Shown in pieces: positions 26,135 to 38,400 of a DNA stretch of 64,000 bases. The position numbers and the translations under genes are program-made. Where the stretch lies: the NCBI GenBank assembly GCA_964036665.1, contig OZ038526.1, forward strand, positions 34,286,001 to 34,350,000, read 5' to 3'. The notes below the pieces were generated by a model. The model saw nothing but the letters and a program-made list of their open reading frames with translations. It had not been told where the DNA came from and did not search any database. The first letter of the stretch is position 1. Each line of letters opens with the position of its first letter. Source of the DNA: Gordius sp. MW1. Taxonomy: Eukaryota; Nematomorpha; Gordioida; Gordea; Gordiidae.

Positions 26135-27175
26135 GAGACCTGCACGGGCGGCCCGGACGGGCCCAGGCCGGGCTTGGGCCCTAAATTTGGAGACTTCAAA
26201 ATTCCGATAATTTAATTAAACGTAGTAGCTTAAGTCTTTTATTCTCTTTAAAAACAATCTATAAAATTTCAAAAATTAATTAATTACAAGTTATTGCACC
26301 TGTTAAACATTCTTCATTAATTTCGCGCTTTTTCTAATATACAAACAATTTATTATGAGACAAAAAAAATACTGCTAATAGTTGAAAATATTCAGAAAGA
26401 ATTTATTAAGTAAAAGAGTTGACACCTACATAGAGTTAAAAATTAAGGAGATAAAATAGAATTATTGGAATGGTGGAAAGATCACAGTGGTCAATTTCCA
26501 GCGCTTAGCTCCCTTGTTTGTAGGATTTATTGACACCTGCTTCATCTGTCTCGAATGAGAAGGTTTTTTGTCAGCGGGCCGCATTTATAAAGAGCGGAGA
26601 ACAAATTTAAACCCGGAATTTGATGCCCGTGTTTTTTTGCATCAAAATAGTTCCATTATCGATTTATAATTTTATTATGTATGTTTTATTTCTTAATAAA
26701 ATTTTTTAACATTTAAAGATAAAATGCATTAGATTGTTATTACTCTTAATTTATAACTAGGATATGTTTGAAATAAAAAAAATCCATTTTGACTCGTTAC
26801 AATTTATTTTGCTAATAATTTGAAACTAAAAAGTTCCATATGAAAAACTTTTTAAAATATTTACTTATCTTATCTCTAAAATATATAATATTTGCAATTC
26901 AGGTCAGTTATATTATAATAGACAGGGGAAAAAAGCTGAAGTTTAGATGCTATAGTATGTATACGCTGTGCGAAGATAATTATTTAATATCGAGTTTTTA
27001 TTTAAATAATATTTTATAAAATTAGTTTGCTTTAGTTTAATTTGGGCCAGGCACGGGCTCGGGTCGGGTCGCCTCATCAGGCCCGAGCGAGGCCCCATTA
27101 TTTTTTAAATTTTACACGAGCCCGGCCCGGAACCCAATTGGGTCGGGTCGGGCTTCGGGCGGCCCCTGCAGGGCA
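26135..27175 (+). mobile_element. Decayed hAT transposon with GGGCC-rich ends
   Basis: The left end ACCTGCACGGGCGGCCCGG and the right end TTCGGGCGGCCCCTGCAGGG form imperfect inverted repeats made of GGGCC/GGCCC words. Inside lies a hAT transposase C-terminal remnant at 26459-26640. No clean target duplication was identified. Scraps of the same family occur near 11870, 24255-24500, 49305 and 56380. Confidence 0.7.
26459..26640 (+). pseudogene. hAT transposase C-terminal (hATC) remnant
   Basis: The frame reads ELLEWWKDHSGQFPALSSL then stops. In the hAT dimerisation domain the family pattern is WW..h...FP.L..LA, followed by a Ser-Glu-R-F motif. A shifted frame downstream keeps a Ser-Asn-Glu-x-x-Phe-like stretch. 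At least one stop and one frameshift are present. This ties the GGGCC-ended repeats to the hAT superfamily. Confidence 0.7.
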
Positions 27176-27860
27176 CTTATAATGCTGGGTTAGGACCTTT
27201 TAACGATTCTATTAAAGCATAATTGTATTAGCGCAATTTAGTCTTTTAATAGTATTGGCAGCGCAGCGTCTTTGTCCTTCGCTTTGTAAACTATGTACGA
27301 CTTATGAAAAAAACACTGTTAACAAAATGTTAACATGAAAAGAACATATGACAAGAAGCACCAATGACATTCATTCATTCGCACTCCACCATTATTCATA
27401 TATCAGCGCAGTCCTTAAACTTCCTCCCTGTTAACACATTTAACAATCGCATCATCACCACACATTTTATAATCAATCATATTCATTCGCATTCCATAAC
27501 AATACCTATTAAGCAAGTTTTCACATTCGCAATCTCACATGATACGTTTTTACTTCATTCACATAAATACAATCTAAAACATTTAAATAAACAAAATCAT
27601 CAACAAATACTTTTGTAATTTTTAGGGATAAAACTGGCTTAATAAGATGCTGTGCAAGCCGTAAGCAACAATCTAGACAAATAGGCAAAAGAAAATCACA
27701 AAACAGCAAAAACAAATAGCTCCATAAATTTGGCCTTTGGCCGGGGTTAGATGAAGTAGAATTAAACAACGGTCATCATTAATTTGCCGGGAATTATTTA
27801 GTTAGTTTCGCAAACATCCGATATATAGCAACAACCTAGACAATTTGCAAAAAGAAATTC
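27176..27860. other. Non-coding
   Basis: No gene recognised. An 84-codon ORF at 27364-27618 is a low-complexity run of His, Ile and Ser from a CAT/ATT-rich stretch and is not credible as a gene. Confidence 0.4.
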
Positions 27861-27869
27861 AGTCGTGTG

Positions 27870-28112
27870 TATAAACAATAATGGAATTTGGGCTCGGGCG
27901 AGGTCAAATAATTAAAGCCAACCAGCTGTCATAAGCTAGTGTATCAAAAGCAAAATAAAAGTTATTTATAGAAGCGTAAGTCCACAGCCATTAAAAACCC
28001 TTATAAGTTTCCACGGCAATTATGCAAAAATTACAAGTTGGACATGACAAGACACGACAATCATGACAGACACGACAACGAAAAGCGAGCCCATAAATTG
28101 CATAGCAATTTT
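27870..28112 (+). repeat. Interspersed repeat with GGGCTCG ends, copy 1
   Basis: Runs from GGAATTTGGGCTCGGG to CGAGCCCATAAATTGC and carries GACATGACAAGACACGACAA. An inverted copy lies at 54955-55165. The ends AATTTGGGCTCG and CGAGCCCATAAATT are near-inverted, suggesting a MITE. Family unknown. Confidence 0.6.
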
Positions 28113-28229
28113 TAGGTTTAGCAGTAAACAGACGCGTAGCGAGAATTTTATCGAGGGTGAAAGCTACCAAATTTTTTTATGACGATTAGATTTGCCCGCC
28201 ACAAATCCGAATTAGTTAGTCAATATTTT

Positions 28230-29830
28230 CACCTTGTTTTTCAGCCTCGTTATTAAGATCCTTTTTATATGCTTTAAGGGGTGGCAAGTTAGCTTGATAT
28301 CTCTGTTTTGCCACACTCCCGAAGGTCTCCTTTGCCTTTGAATAAATGTATTGCCGTGTTAGCTCTCCATTGATTAGGAATTCGCTCTTCTGCAGTGGTT
28401 CGCCATGGTCGTGACTCCTTCTTCACGTCATCCGAGCAATGCTTCCATGGGCATTCCATCTAGGCCATCATATTTTCCTTTTTGCATCTTGTTCATTTGT
28501 GTCCTAACTTCATCCTCCTGAAAGAGTTCTACCATACTTATGTCTGGCTCAATATCGGTATGGTAATCTTTGTCAATTGTAATAATCATAAGCTTCTTGA
28601 AATATCCTTTCCAACTTTCCATTATTTACTTCGGGTTGAATAAGGCTAACCCCTCTCGTGAGTATTTATAAGACTCCGACATCGCGACTTTTCTTCGCCT
28701 TTATGATGACCAATTTGTACATAAACCTGTCGCCCACTTTATGGTCTTGTTTGTTTGCCATCTCGGTGTACGCGGCATTCTTCGTTATTGAATAGCCTAT
28801 TTATCGGCCCTGACCCCCTATACTCGTGGTCGTGATAATCCTCCGACTTTGCCGAGTTTGGTCTGTTCCCGAATCGCTGTTTCTCTGTGTCCTTAGTTAG
28901 CGTTTCCCAATCGTCGTCTACGTCTCTTTGCAACTTCCTTGCACCCAAGAATGGAAGACTTTTTAATGGTATTCGTTCGTCGAACAATCTTGTTTCGTAC
29001 CGAACTCGAGGTTTATAAAGCCCTCTTCTTTCGGGTAATACTTTTCTTTCAAAATCCATCACAAGTATACGATGTTGCCTCGCGATTTCTTCTCTCAGTA
29101 TATTATTTTGCTATCCTTGATACTCCTTACCTATCGGCTATCGCCCTATGAGCTGACCTTGACTAAAATGCTTCCTTTATATAAGTCACAATTAGATCTT
29201 CGCGTTTTTTGGTGTTAACGATCGCCATGTCTACGAGAATTTTTCCTCCTTCTTTGTTCTACAGACCATGCCCATAGCCTCCATGCTTTTGTCCATGCCT
29301 GAGGCGATCTTTCCCTACGTAGGCGTTAAAATCCGTACCAAAAATTAACTTCCTTCCTGTCAGATTCCTTGTATTTCCTTTTCCAATGAATCAAAAAATA
29401 TGTCTTTCTCTGATTTCATACACCCAATTTGGGAAGCATAGGCGCACATAACGGTTAGAAAGCCCCTATGAGCTGCAATCTTCATCCGCATTATGTCGGA
29501 ACAACGCTTGACCTCCACTTGTCGATGAACGATCCGTTCAGAACGATTTTCTAAAATTTGGTGAGCCGCTGTTGAATAGTTGTATCCTTCTCCTACCTTC
29601 CCAGCTTTGGCTCCGTTCCACCTCGTCTCTTGTAGACAGACGATGTGTATCTTTTAGCGTTTGTGCGATATCATGCTCTTTCCCGTCAACGTTCCCATAT
29701 TCCAACACGTTATTAGCATTCTTTGCACAACTAATTTCCTTAAACGCCTTCGTTATGTCGGCTGCAAAGTTTTATTTGAAATTCATGATTTTAGAGATTA
29801 TCATAGCCGGTTTCCAATCTGACGCCGGAC
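28230..29830 (-). pseudogene. RTE-like LINE remnant: endonuclease and RT N-terminus
   Basis: Read on the - strand. An apurinic-type endonuclease remnant comes first, at about 29700-29160 (GTLTGKSM, then VCLQETRWNGAKAG, then MCAYASQIGC). A linker follows at 29062-28739 (an ORF of 107 codons, Arg/Asp-rich). The RT N-terminus is at 28622-28428 (MESWKGYFKKL, VELFQEDEVRTQMNKMQKG). The same RT stretch occurs in the + strand copy at 12600-14274, so the two belong to one family. Stops and frameshifts show it is inactive. The RT catalytic part is missing here. Confidence 0.85.
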
Positions 29831-30149
29831 CTGATGCCTGACCTGACGCCAAATCTCCTCTTTTGGCACACAAACTTGAGACGTCGTAGGGTGCATTTAA
29901 TTCTATTCAATAGTTTTACTTCCAAAACATTGTGTAAACATAAAGTCGGATTTGTAAAAGATTAAGAAAAAGAGACTTCGACCCACTGAAAAATCATAAT
30001 TAGGAAATTTCTTTCCGAACCCTCATTCTCTTAAAAAAAAGATTAAAAAGAAAAGATAATTTTCCAATTATTTAAACCATTTTATTCCATTGAATTATTT
30101 ATAATTTTTATTATGTTTAAAATTAATATGAATCTCAATATTATATGTT

Positions 30150-32897
30150 ACTAGCTAAACCGGCAAACGTTGTTTTGCTATCTTTATTTCTAGAAAATAC
30201 TATAAGTGATGTGCATGCTCATCGTTATGCCTCGATCATATAGTGAGCGATTAAAATATAGTTGTCCTATGGGAAATAATTCACGAACTTAATGTAAGAA
30301 GAATTGACACGCTAAATACAAAATATAAACACATAAAGAAAAGTACTTAACATCAAATTTTTTATTGCTTTGCTTTACACATTTTGCCTATATAAATATA
30401 CTGTCAAATAAATTAATGCATACCTAAAGAATAATTTAATTTGTAAATTGCCTCAGGTTTGTTTTTTATTAAAGGTGCCAAACACTTTTTTTGGTCCTAC
30501 CGCAAAATCACGATTCTGGCAAATGGCCGTTTTCGGACTTCAATCAAAACCCCAACCCGCCCTGAAAATCTGTTTTATTTTTGCGCCTGAACATATTTTT
30601 GCGCGTCCAGCTTTTCACTTATTTGGGCAAACTACAATTATGCTTACATCAGCTTAGAAACTTTAAGTATATCATTGGCCGCCAACCGAGCTTTATCGCA
30701 ATAGGGTCTCATTGTTGTTATTTTTTGCTGATATATTGTGTAGTTTAAGCCAAGGTAACATTATAGACGTAGCCAGACCCTCTACCCTCAATTTGCCCTC
30801 CGTTAATTTTTACTATTGCTTAAATTGCATAGCAAATGAATGCATTTAGAAGAGCCTAATAAGGCCACACAAAGACAGCAAGTCTTGAGTAAGTTTAGAG
30901 GGGCAACTCCAGCCGGGGTACAGGGGTGAAGCCCTTTGTTTGAATCTTCTTCTTCTTTATCAGTTATTTGGTCCCACGGTCGTGGGATTTGTTTTGATAA
31001 GTTTCTTGCATCTTGACCGGGTGAGTGCCATGTCTTGACTACTCTTTAGTTTTCATAACTTTATCGCCTTGCCCGTTCCATGTGACACGGGGTCGTCCTC
31101 TTCCTCTCTTCTCCGGCACCTCCATGTCCAGTACTTTTCGATTTAAGTCATTCGTGTCCCCTTTAGTATATCTTCATACCACCTTAACCGATTTTCGTTA
31201 ATCATGGCCGCCATAGGTTGTATATTCATTTTTGTCATAAGAAAATCATTCGTCATATGGTCGAGCTTAGTTTAAGCCAAGCTCCACCGTTGAATTCCCA
31301 TCTCTGTGGCTTTTATAAGCTTTTCTTCCCTGGTGTTTAATGCCGATGCTTATTAATCAATTTTTAATTCCTTAATTAATTTATTATCATAATGTCAAGT
31401 TCGACAAAAAATAAGGTTTTTTTAAACTCACTTTGTTGTTCACATGTATTATATCTTTATTTAATATTTTAATAATTAATCCAGGTTTTAAATGCTCCAT
31501 AAAATGACTACTGTCTTACGTTAATTTGTATGAGTAGTCCGGCCCGAGGCGAAAAGCCATTTTTACTTTTGCACCCGTATCGAGCCCGGAGCAACATCAT
31601 TAATCTCGGTTATTTCCGAAACATGCGAATATCCCCTTACTTCCTAAGCAAATCCTTTTTTGTTTAAAATATGCCTAGATATACAGCATTAAAAATTGAG
31701 ATATTATGAGGGGTCGTAAAAAAGCATTGCCCACAAACCTACTTTGGTCAATAAGCTATCAATCAGTGTACTCAGCTAATTCATAAAAACTTAAAGCAAC
31801 CGGTATAAGCATGAGCATAGCCAAGCCCTCAAACCTTAAGGTCCGTTTTCCTCCCCTGCTTAAATTTCACAGCAAATGAAATGTTTTTTTACAAAGTGTA
31901 GAAGAGCTTAGGTTAAAGGCTCAACAATAAACAACACGGGGCCCGGGGGCGCTACCTAACACCAAAGAACCGAGGACAATAACCTTGTTAGGAGTTAGGG
32001 GCGGAGCCCTTCTTAGAGGTCCGAAGAACTGAGATATATCAACATTTATTGGCTCTTTATTAAAAGTATTTTCATTTTCCTCCTTATTTAACGCGCAAAA
32101 ACGACAAAATTCGATTTTTTATATTTATTTAGCCACGCAGGAGGGGAACGACCGTCCCATAATAATAATTGACGTGAAAAATAAGCAAAAAAATGACTTT
32201 GATTTAATGTTTCAAATCGTAAAAAGTTTCCATTTTCCGCAGCACATGCTTACATTTATCACACTATACCTTAGAGGTGTGCACGGATCAATCCTATCCG
32301 ACATCCGATCCGTCCGAACTCGGAAGAAAATACTTTGATTGACATTTTATTATGTGACAAAACGTATAAAACAAAATAACTTGACCGTCTTATGACTTAG
32401 AGATTTGGAATATAGTTTAAAACCTAGGCTCAGACCTACCAAATATTTGCAGAAATTTCATCTAAATCGGTCCATTTTTATTTAAAATTTAAAACCACTT
32501 TGCATAAAAAAATTGGCAAGTGTAATAAATTACTGAGCAAATAAACAAAATTCTGAACATTTAATAAAAAACTTAACATTTAATTAAAATAACATAATTA
32601 CTTCAAGGTAATTTTTCTATGATAAAATGGAATATGTTGTAAAAAGTAAGGAACTGTATATTCAAATTTTCCAAGAACACTACCTACACGCATGACGTTC
32701 TAGAAAATACTTTGATTGACATTTTAATAAGTGACAAAACGTATAAAACAAAATAACTTCACCGTCTTATGACTCAGAGATTTGGAATATAGTTAAAAAC
32801 CTAGGCTCAGACCTACCAATCATTCGCAGAAATTTCCATCTAAATCGGTCCAGCCGTTTCAACACCACACCCTTTCACGAGAATTTTATATATTAGA
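30150..32897 (-). mobile_element. Helentron-type (HINE) element, - strand
   Basis: On the - strand the 5' end is TCTAATATATAAAATTCTCG, the usual start of Helentron-associated elements. The 3' end is near 30150, with a GC hairpin-like GCAAAACAACGTTTGCCGGT before TAGCTAGT. It contains two direct copies of a block of about 150 bp (32321-32472 and 32700-32850: GACATTTTA..GTGACAAAACGTATAAAAC). A LINE fragment is nested at 30975-31345. No Rep/helicase coding was seen, so it is non-autonomous. Confidence 0.7.
30975..31345 (-). pseudogene. RTE-like LINE 3' fragment
   Basis: On the - strand, short frames give PEKRGRGRPRVTWNGQ and a preceding stretch homologous to 13860-14110 (the ENRLRWYGHILRR region) of the + strand copy. 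It is separated from 28230-29830 and in the wrong order to belong to the same insertion. Truncated and full of stops. Confidence 0.75.
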
Positions 32898-33044
32898 TTT
32901 TAAATGCGGCGGGACTTAATCGCGCCAATGGGGGGTAAAAGAAACGCGCGAAGCAAAAAAAAGGTTACTTGTAAATTATATCGAAGAATTAGTGAAAAAA
33001 TATTAACTTTCGGTTGTTGGATAAGTTTAATCCCCGCTCGCTAT

Positions 33045-33263
33045 CTATTTTTTTGTGGTTATCAATCTCACGATAAGTGAGGGAGTATTAGTGAGGGGAT
33101 ATTCAAGTGAGAGGAAAGGGAAGAGAGTAGGTTTGATGCTGACCCCGACATTCCATTCAAAATAACTTCCCTTGACCCGGGTGTTTACATCTTTCAGCAC
33201 GGTCTTCGGACTAGAGTATTTGACGTACATCAAAAGTTTTTCCTCAGGAGCGTATCGAACCAC
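33045..33263 (-). CDS. Unknown conserved peptide, left arm copy
   Basis: Unrecognised. The 72-codon frame opens MVRYAPEEKLLMYVKYSSP and continues through TVLKDVN and GSYFEWNVGV. The right arm encodes a clearly related peptide. Differences between the two are conservative (K/R, M/L, Y/F, D/E) and often silent, which suggests descent from a real protein-coding sequence. It sits in the outer half of the left inverted-repeat arm and reads outward. No known domain is claimed. Confidence 0.45.
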   Translation of the reverse strand: MVRYAPEEKLLMYVKYSSPKTVLKDVNTRVKGSYFEWNVGVSIKPTLFPFLSLEYPLTNTPSLIVRLITTKK

Positions 33264-34323
33264 TTGAACGTTTCCTCGGAAGACTAATTAGGTTCGCAGT
33301 ATTTTCTGTTTAACGTGTCACTCACGATAGTTTTTTGGCTCGGTAATCTATCTTTTAGATTCGTATTCCCCTTAATTACTTGCGATAATCGGTTTCCCCC
33401 TTCAAGCTTGCTAAGGGGGGGGGGGAGAAGGGTTTGTTGTTGTAACAATCAGTGGTATCGACGGTTAACAATTGATCACGTGAGTCTGGGCGTCGTTAGG
33501 CTAAGGATACTCTACTCAATGTTATTTCTCACGCTACCCCAAATGATCTTCCTTGCTTTCACCCAGCTGAGCGATCTCTCAGCTAGGAGTAGACATAAAC
33601 ATCTTGGCCACCCGTCGCGCTGGCCGCTCCCCTATGAGAGCTGCTAGCCCCTTGACCACACGAGTACGGATACTTTCTTTAACTAATTAGTGACGTCGCG
33701 ATACCACACATAGTATCTTCTTTGCTTTCACCTCAGAGAGCGATCTATGAGCTAGAATTTCACAAAAACATCTTGGCCACCCTAGAAGGCGCGGGCCACC
33801 TCCCAATGAGAGTTGTTCATGTAATATACGGATGGTGACGATAGTTTTAAACTTAAGCGATGTCGCCGGTGCCCGTGTCGGCCCTGATGGCTGATGTGTG
33901 AGACCGCGCCGTAACTAATAATTTAACGGAAATATCCGTACTCGTGTGGTCGAGGGGCTAGCAGTACTTATTGGGGAGCGGGATGAGCAACCTGGGGTGG
34001 CGAAGATGTCTGTCTACTCTTAGCTGAGAGATCGCTCTAGTGGATGAAAGCAAGGAAGACACTGTGAGGTTGCGTGAGACAAAAACATTGGGTAGGAGTA
34101 GGATATCATTAACCTAACGACGCCCAGATTTACGTGCTAAATTATTAGCCGTCGATGTGACACCCCCCCCCCCCGCAGCATGGAAAGAGAAGGACGCTGA
34201 ATGACAAAATCAAATTCCACCGATGTAAATACAAATACATAAATAACAATCGTGGGCGACATGTACAGTTAACCTAACAATACGTGCGAACCCAATTGCG
34301 TCTTCCGAAAAATCGTTCGTTAC

Positions 34324-34465
34324 ACATGTCACAACAAGGTACCGGAAGAAAGACTTTTGCTATTTGTCAAAAAATTCAGTCCAATGACCGTGCTTAAAGA
34401 GGTCAACATGTGGGATGGAGGAAGTTATCTTAAGGAGGTTGGTGTTGTGGGTTCAATGAACTGCA
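34324..34465 (+). CDS. Unknown conserved peptide, right arm copy
   Basis: Unrecognised partner of 33045-33263 in the opposite arm. The frame reads VPEERLLLFVKKFSP, then TVLKEVN and GGSYLKEVGVVGS. It has no start codon of its own and soon meets stops, so it is a fragment. Positions of PEE, LL, SP, TVLK, VN, GSY and VGV match the left arm copy. Confidence 0.4.
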
Positions 34466-34480
34466 CAATTGTATATAATA

Positions 34481-34895
34481 TTGGAATTTATTATAAATGT
34501 AGAAGCGCAAGTAAAATAATGAAATAAATTTTATAATATGTCAGTTAAATTAAATGAAATAAACCTTTGGTAATAACACTTTTTCTTTATCTTTAGTTAA
34601 CATTTATATTAATATGGTTTCCGTAGATTAATTGAAACATTCTATTTATTAACCTCTAAATAATAGTCTCTTATTTGAAAATTTTATACTTTTTTATTCA
34701 GGATACATTTGCTATTTAATTTTCTCGTAGATTAGTTTAACTTTGCTGATAAAAGCGCCGCAATCATCACCATTTTATTTCGATTTAAAATAAATTAATA
34801 AAATGCTACTTCTTTAATATATTCGATAAAATTTTGATACAATTATATAACTACTATTTATTTGAGATATCCAATAACTAATATGTTTTGAGTGG
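34481..34895. other. Non-coding, AT-rich
   Basis: Nothing recognised between the inverted repeat and the Mutator-like MITE. Confidence 0.4.
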
Positions 34896-34904
34896 ATTTA
34901 ACTT

Positions 34905-35451
34905 GGTGGCCCGTCAACTTGCCGAAAACCATCCGCTCGTGCTCATCTCGACTAAAACGCAGCTCAACTAAGATTAAAACGCAGCTCAACTAATCGTATT
35001 ATAATTGGGTTAGGGTTAGGGTTAGGATATATTTAATATCTACATATGTTATATAATATAATATATGTGTATATGTTATATAAAGATATATATAATAAAA
35101 TAATATTAGCAGTTACTGAATGTTAAACATTCATTCATACTTTAAATATCTAAGATTGGTGTTTTGGGTGGGCTGAGTTTTAATTGAGTTGAGTACAATT
35201 CAAACCATCTTGCCGAATCTATGTCCCAATGTTAAAAAATGTCCCCCAATTAAAAAATGTCCCTTAACAATTAAGCATATTAAACACTCAAATTCGGATT
35301 AAAGTTAATATTTAGGTATTTTTTATGATAAAATTAATAATTATTATAAAAGGTACTCAATTTAGGGCCTTCTTTATCATAATGGAGAGATGTTCGTTAA
35401 TGTCCCAGGGTGAATTCGGCAAGATTGTTTTCGGTGAGTTGATAGGGTACC
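34905..35451. mobile_element. Mutator-like MITE with 9 bp TSD and nested insert
   Basis: Ends GGTGGCCCGTCAACTTGCC and GTGAGTTGATAGGGTACC are flanked by ATTTAACTT on both sides (34896-34904 and 35452-35460). A 9 bp duplication is the Mutator/MULE signature. Relative to 11359-11614, about 290 bp are inserted near the left end, from about 34943 to 35215. That insert includes GACTAAAACGCAGCTCAACTAA repeats and three TTAGGG units near 35008. Confidence 0.8.
35005..35027 (+). repeat. Interstitial telomere-like (TTAGGG)n
   Basis: GGGTTAGGGTTAGGGTTAGG, just over three units, inside the insert of the Mutator-like MITE. This matches the common animal telomere repeat rather than the insect TTAGG type, but three units are weak evidence for the organism. 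Confidence 0.8.
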
Positions 35452-35467
35452 ATTTAACTTGTATCAG

Positions 35468-38400
35468 ATGCGATATTCAAATTTGAAACTTGATAATCAA
35501 GTGGCTTGCATGAAATTAAGAAACAATAATAATGTATTTCCCTCCGATAAAATTGTTAAGAAGACTATGTCAAAAGGTGTAAATGTGATATCAAAACTAA
35601 AAACTAGATCCAAAATTATAAATTTATCTGATTTATCATTTATATCAAACTCCTCAGTTGAGAGTTATAAAGCACTAATGCCTCCGAACTTTAATTCCAC
35701 GCTAATTGACGCACCGATTCTTAATGTTAATCTGGATCAAACTATTATAGTAAATGAATCCTTGAATAATAATAGTGTTATCATTTTGTCACCCTTTAAC
35801 TCAGTAAAAACCAAGGATCAAGAAAAAGGCTTTTCTATTAATTCTGTATGCAGTAACCATTCAATGATGACAAGATCTAAATTAAGAGCAAATAAAGTAA
35901 TGCATTACAATACTTTTTTATTATTACTTTTTAAGGGAATTCTATTTTGTGAAAAACCAATTAATCAGACTTTAACTTCAAAGAAAATTAAAAAGAAAGT
36001 AAATCCATACTTTTTGCTTAAATCATATAAACTTATCAAACAAATTAATAAAAATAGCTATATACTAAATATAATGTAATAAATTTTATAATGTGCTTAA
36101 ATAATTATTAGACCAGAGTTCAAAATAGTGAAAACACCAATGTTCAATCAAATGATACACAGCTACTTTCTTCTAACATCAATAACATCAAAGTGATAAA
36201 ATATGCCATTTATAGCCAAATATAATTTTCAAAGAAGTCTAATACTTTTGAGTTTTTTTAACCTCAAATTAGTATTTTATGTAGGTTAGACTATGTGAAG
36301 AAAATATTAAAGCTTAGTAGCCTAAGGTTAATCTATTGATGTTTTATTTTATTTAAAATGTGGTAAATTTTTTAAATGACCAAGTAATTAGTAATAAGAA
36401 AAGAACTAAAGAATTTTGATAAAAAATTGAAACGTGTTTAATGGCTAGTCATGTGCCATCTAAAAAAATTAATAATATATGTCTGATATAGCAAAAAATT
36501 TTAATACCTTGAACAAAATTTATGTAGGCTAAAGGATTTTATATTGCATACTATTAGACAAAAATTCAGAAATTATGAGCATTTTTGTTTTTTATCAAAA
36601 TTGTATCAAGCTTAGCTTTCTATGTTATTTAGGCTCAAATGGGTTCCCAAAAGGTGAAGGATAAAACATTGAAGGCTCCTGAAAATTCGCCTCTTAATAA
36701 GACACTCGTTGAAAATAGGGCGGATGTAAAATTGTCAGAAAAGGTTTTCACTCTTTAATGAGTGTTTTAAAAACAGCTGGGTTTTGTTTTGTTGACCTCA
36801 GACCAGACTTCTATTTATGCGACTAAAAAACAGACCAAAAACCTTTGGTCTGTTTATGTTTTGTCAGCTAAAACCTAAGATTGACCAAAAAAACCCAGCT
36901 AACACTCTTTAAATACTCATCTTTTTTAAAACTTTATTATTTGTCACTATTGATAATAATGAATACATGCACATCAGGGGGTTGAGGTGGATGAGCAAGC
37001 CGTAATATACGTAGTATTAGATACCAACATACTGTTGCAGGAACTGGGAAAAGCTCTCTCTAAATATCTCAAAGAAATGTGCAATGCTCCTCACAAAAGT
37101 ATCATCCTCTTTACATTTGCCTCATTACCAATAATCCATGAATGAGAAAATATTTTATATATATGTAATGCAAGGGCGTAGCTATGATTGGAATTAGAAG
37201 GGGGGCAAAACACATTTTTGTTTAATTTAGCCATAATTTGATGAAATTTCTACGATTTTTTGGATTTAGGGGGGGGGCAGCCGCCCCTCCTACCATCCCC
37301 TGGTCACGCCCATGATGTAATGTATGTATAAGTGTTGTAAAAAAACTTGGATTTTTCATAGTCAACCTCCAGGTTAAGTCGAAATTTGAAAAACGAGATT
37401 TTAGTCGACTCCACAAAAACCAGTGGTTTTTTGGTCTGCTTTTCTTAGTCGACCTCTAGGATTTGTCGAAATTTGAATAACAGACCAGATGCGACCGTTT
37501 GGTTGAACCAAAGGTCGCCCAAACATCACCCAGGTCATTTTACAACACGAGTGTGTATGTGTGAGTGTGCCTGCATTTAGGAGAGAAAATTGAACGCATA
37601 CGCTTTTTGATCCCGTGGACGGTGCTGAACGAGTTGGAAAGCATCAAAAGCAATAACCTCCTCAAGTGCAAAAGTCAAAGCACGGTAAATTTCATTAACA
37701 CGAGGCTTATTGTGAAAATGTATAAATTTAAAGTATTGTATGCCTAGAATTAACTTGAAGATTGCAAATGATGCATTCTGGCGTTGTAAAAACGGCTGGG
37801 TTTTGTTGGGTCGGCTTTTGGTTTTAGTCGACTAAACGTAAACAGATTAAAGATTTTTTGGTCAATTTTTCTTAGTCGACCAGTCGAGAAACAGACCGGA
37901 GTCGACCGTTAATCTTGATCGACCAAACAAAACTCACCCGCTTTTACAACGCTGCGCATTCTCTTTGATAATATGTTTATGCTTTTATGCTTAGATCAAC
38001 ACCGCGCGTATCCTTTTATCCAACATATACAGTGCAATGCAATCGGAATGCCCCTACCTCATTGGACAATCCGCTAAAGAAGTTACTTTCGCCAATTCAT
38101 TTTCATTTCATCACGCATAAATGTTAAGTTGCATCTATGACGTTTAATAAGGATTTGGGCCTAAGTAGTTTTAAAATTATTTAGGATAACAACAATTTTA
38201 TTTTGTTATCGGAATCGAAAAATGATATTAATTTGGACAAGGAATTACACAGGAATAGAAGGGCAGATGAGACATTAAAAAACTGCTAGTGACCAACGAG
38301 CGGTTTTACATATATGTTACACAAAATTATGGGCGTACCCAGGGGGGGGGGCGGGCAGAGAGGGACGGCTGCCCCCTCTAAATCCAAAAATTCTCTAAAA

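Larger units (their letters stand above)
33000..34480. repeat. Long imperfect inverted repeat with coding arms
   Basis: Left arm about 33000-33700, right arm about 33930-34480. Matching landmarks include CACGAGTACGGATA (left) against TATCCGTACTCGTG (right), and CTGAGCGATCTCTCAGCTA against TAGCTGAGAGATCGCTC. Within the left half, about 33541-33650 is directly repeated at about 33711-33815 (CTTGCTTTCACC, AAACATCTTGGCCACCC). The outer part of each arm encodes a related peptide (see the two CDS entries). Superfamily unknown; the layout resembles a long-TIR or foldback mobile element. Confidence 0.75.

Noticed and set aside
27364..27618. 84-codon ORF rich in His, Ile and Ser
   Set aside because: Low-complexity translation of a CAT/ATT-rich region with no start context or family resemblance.
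33315..33647. 110-codon + strand ORF
   Set aside because: Antisense/intermediate frame within the inverted repeat, running through a G-run; the matching region of the other arm does not keep this frame.
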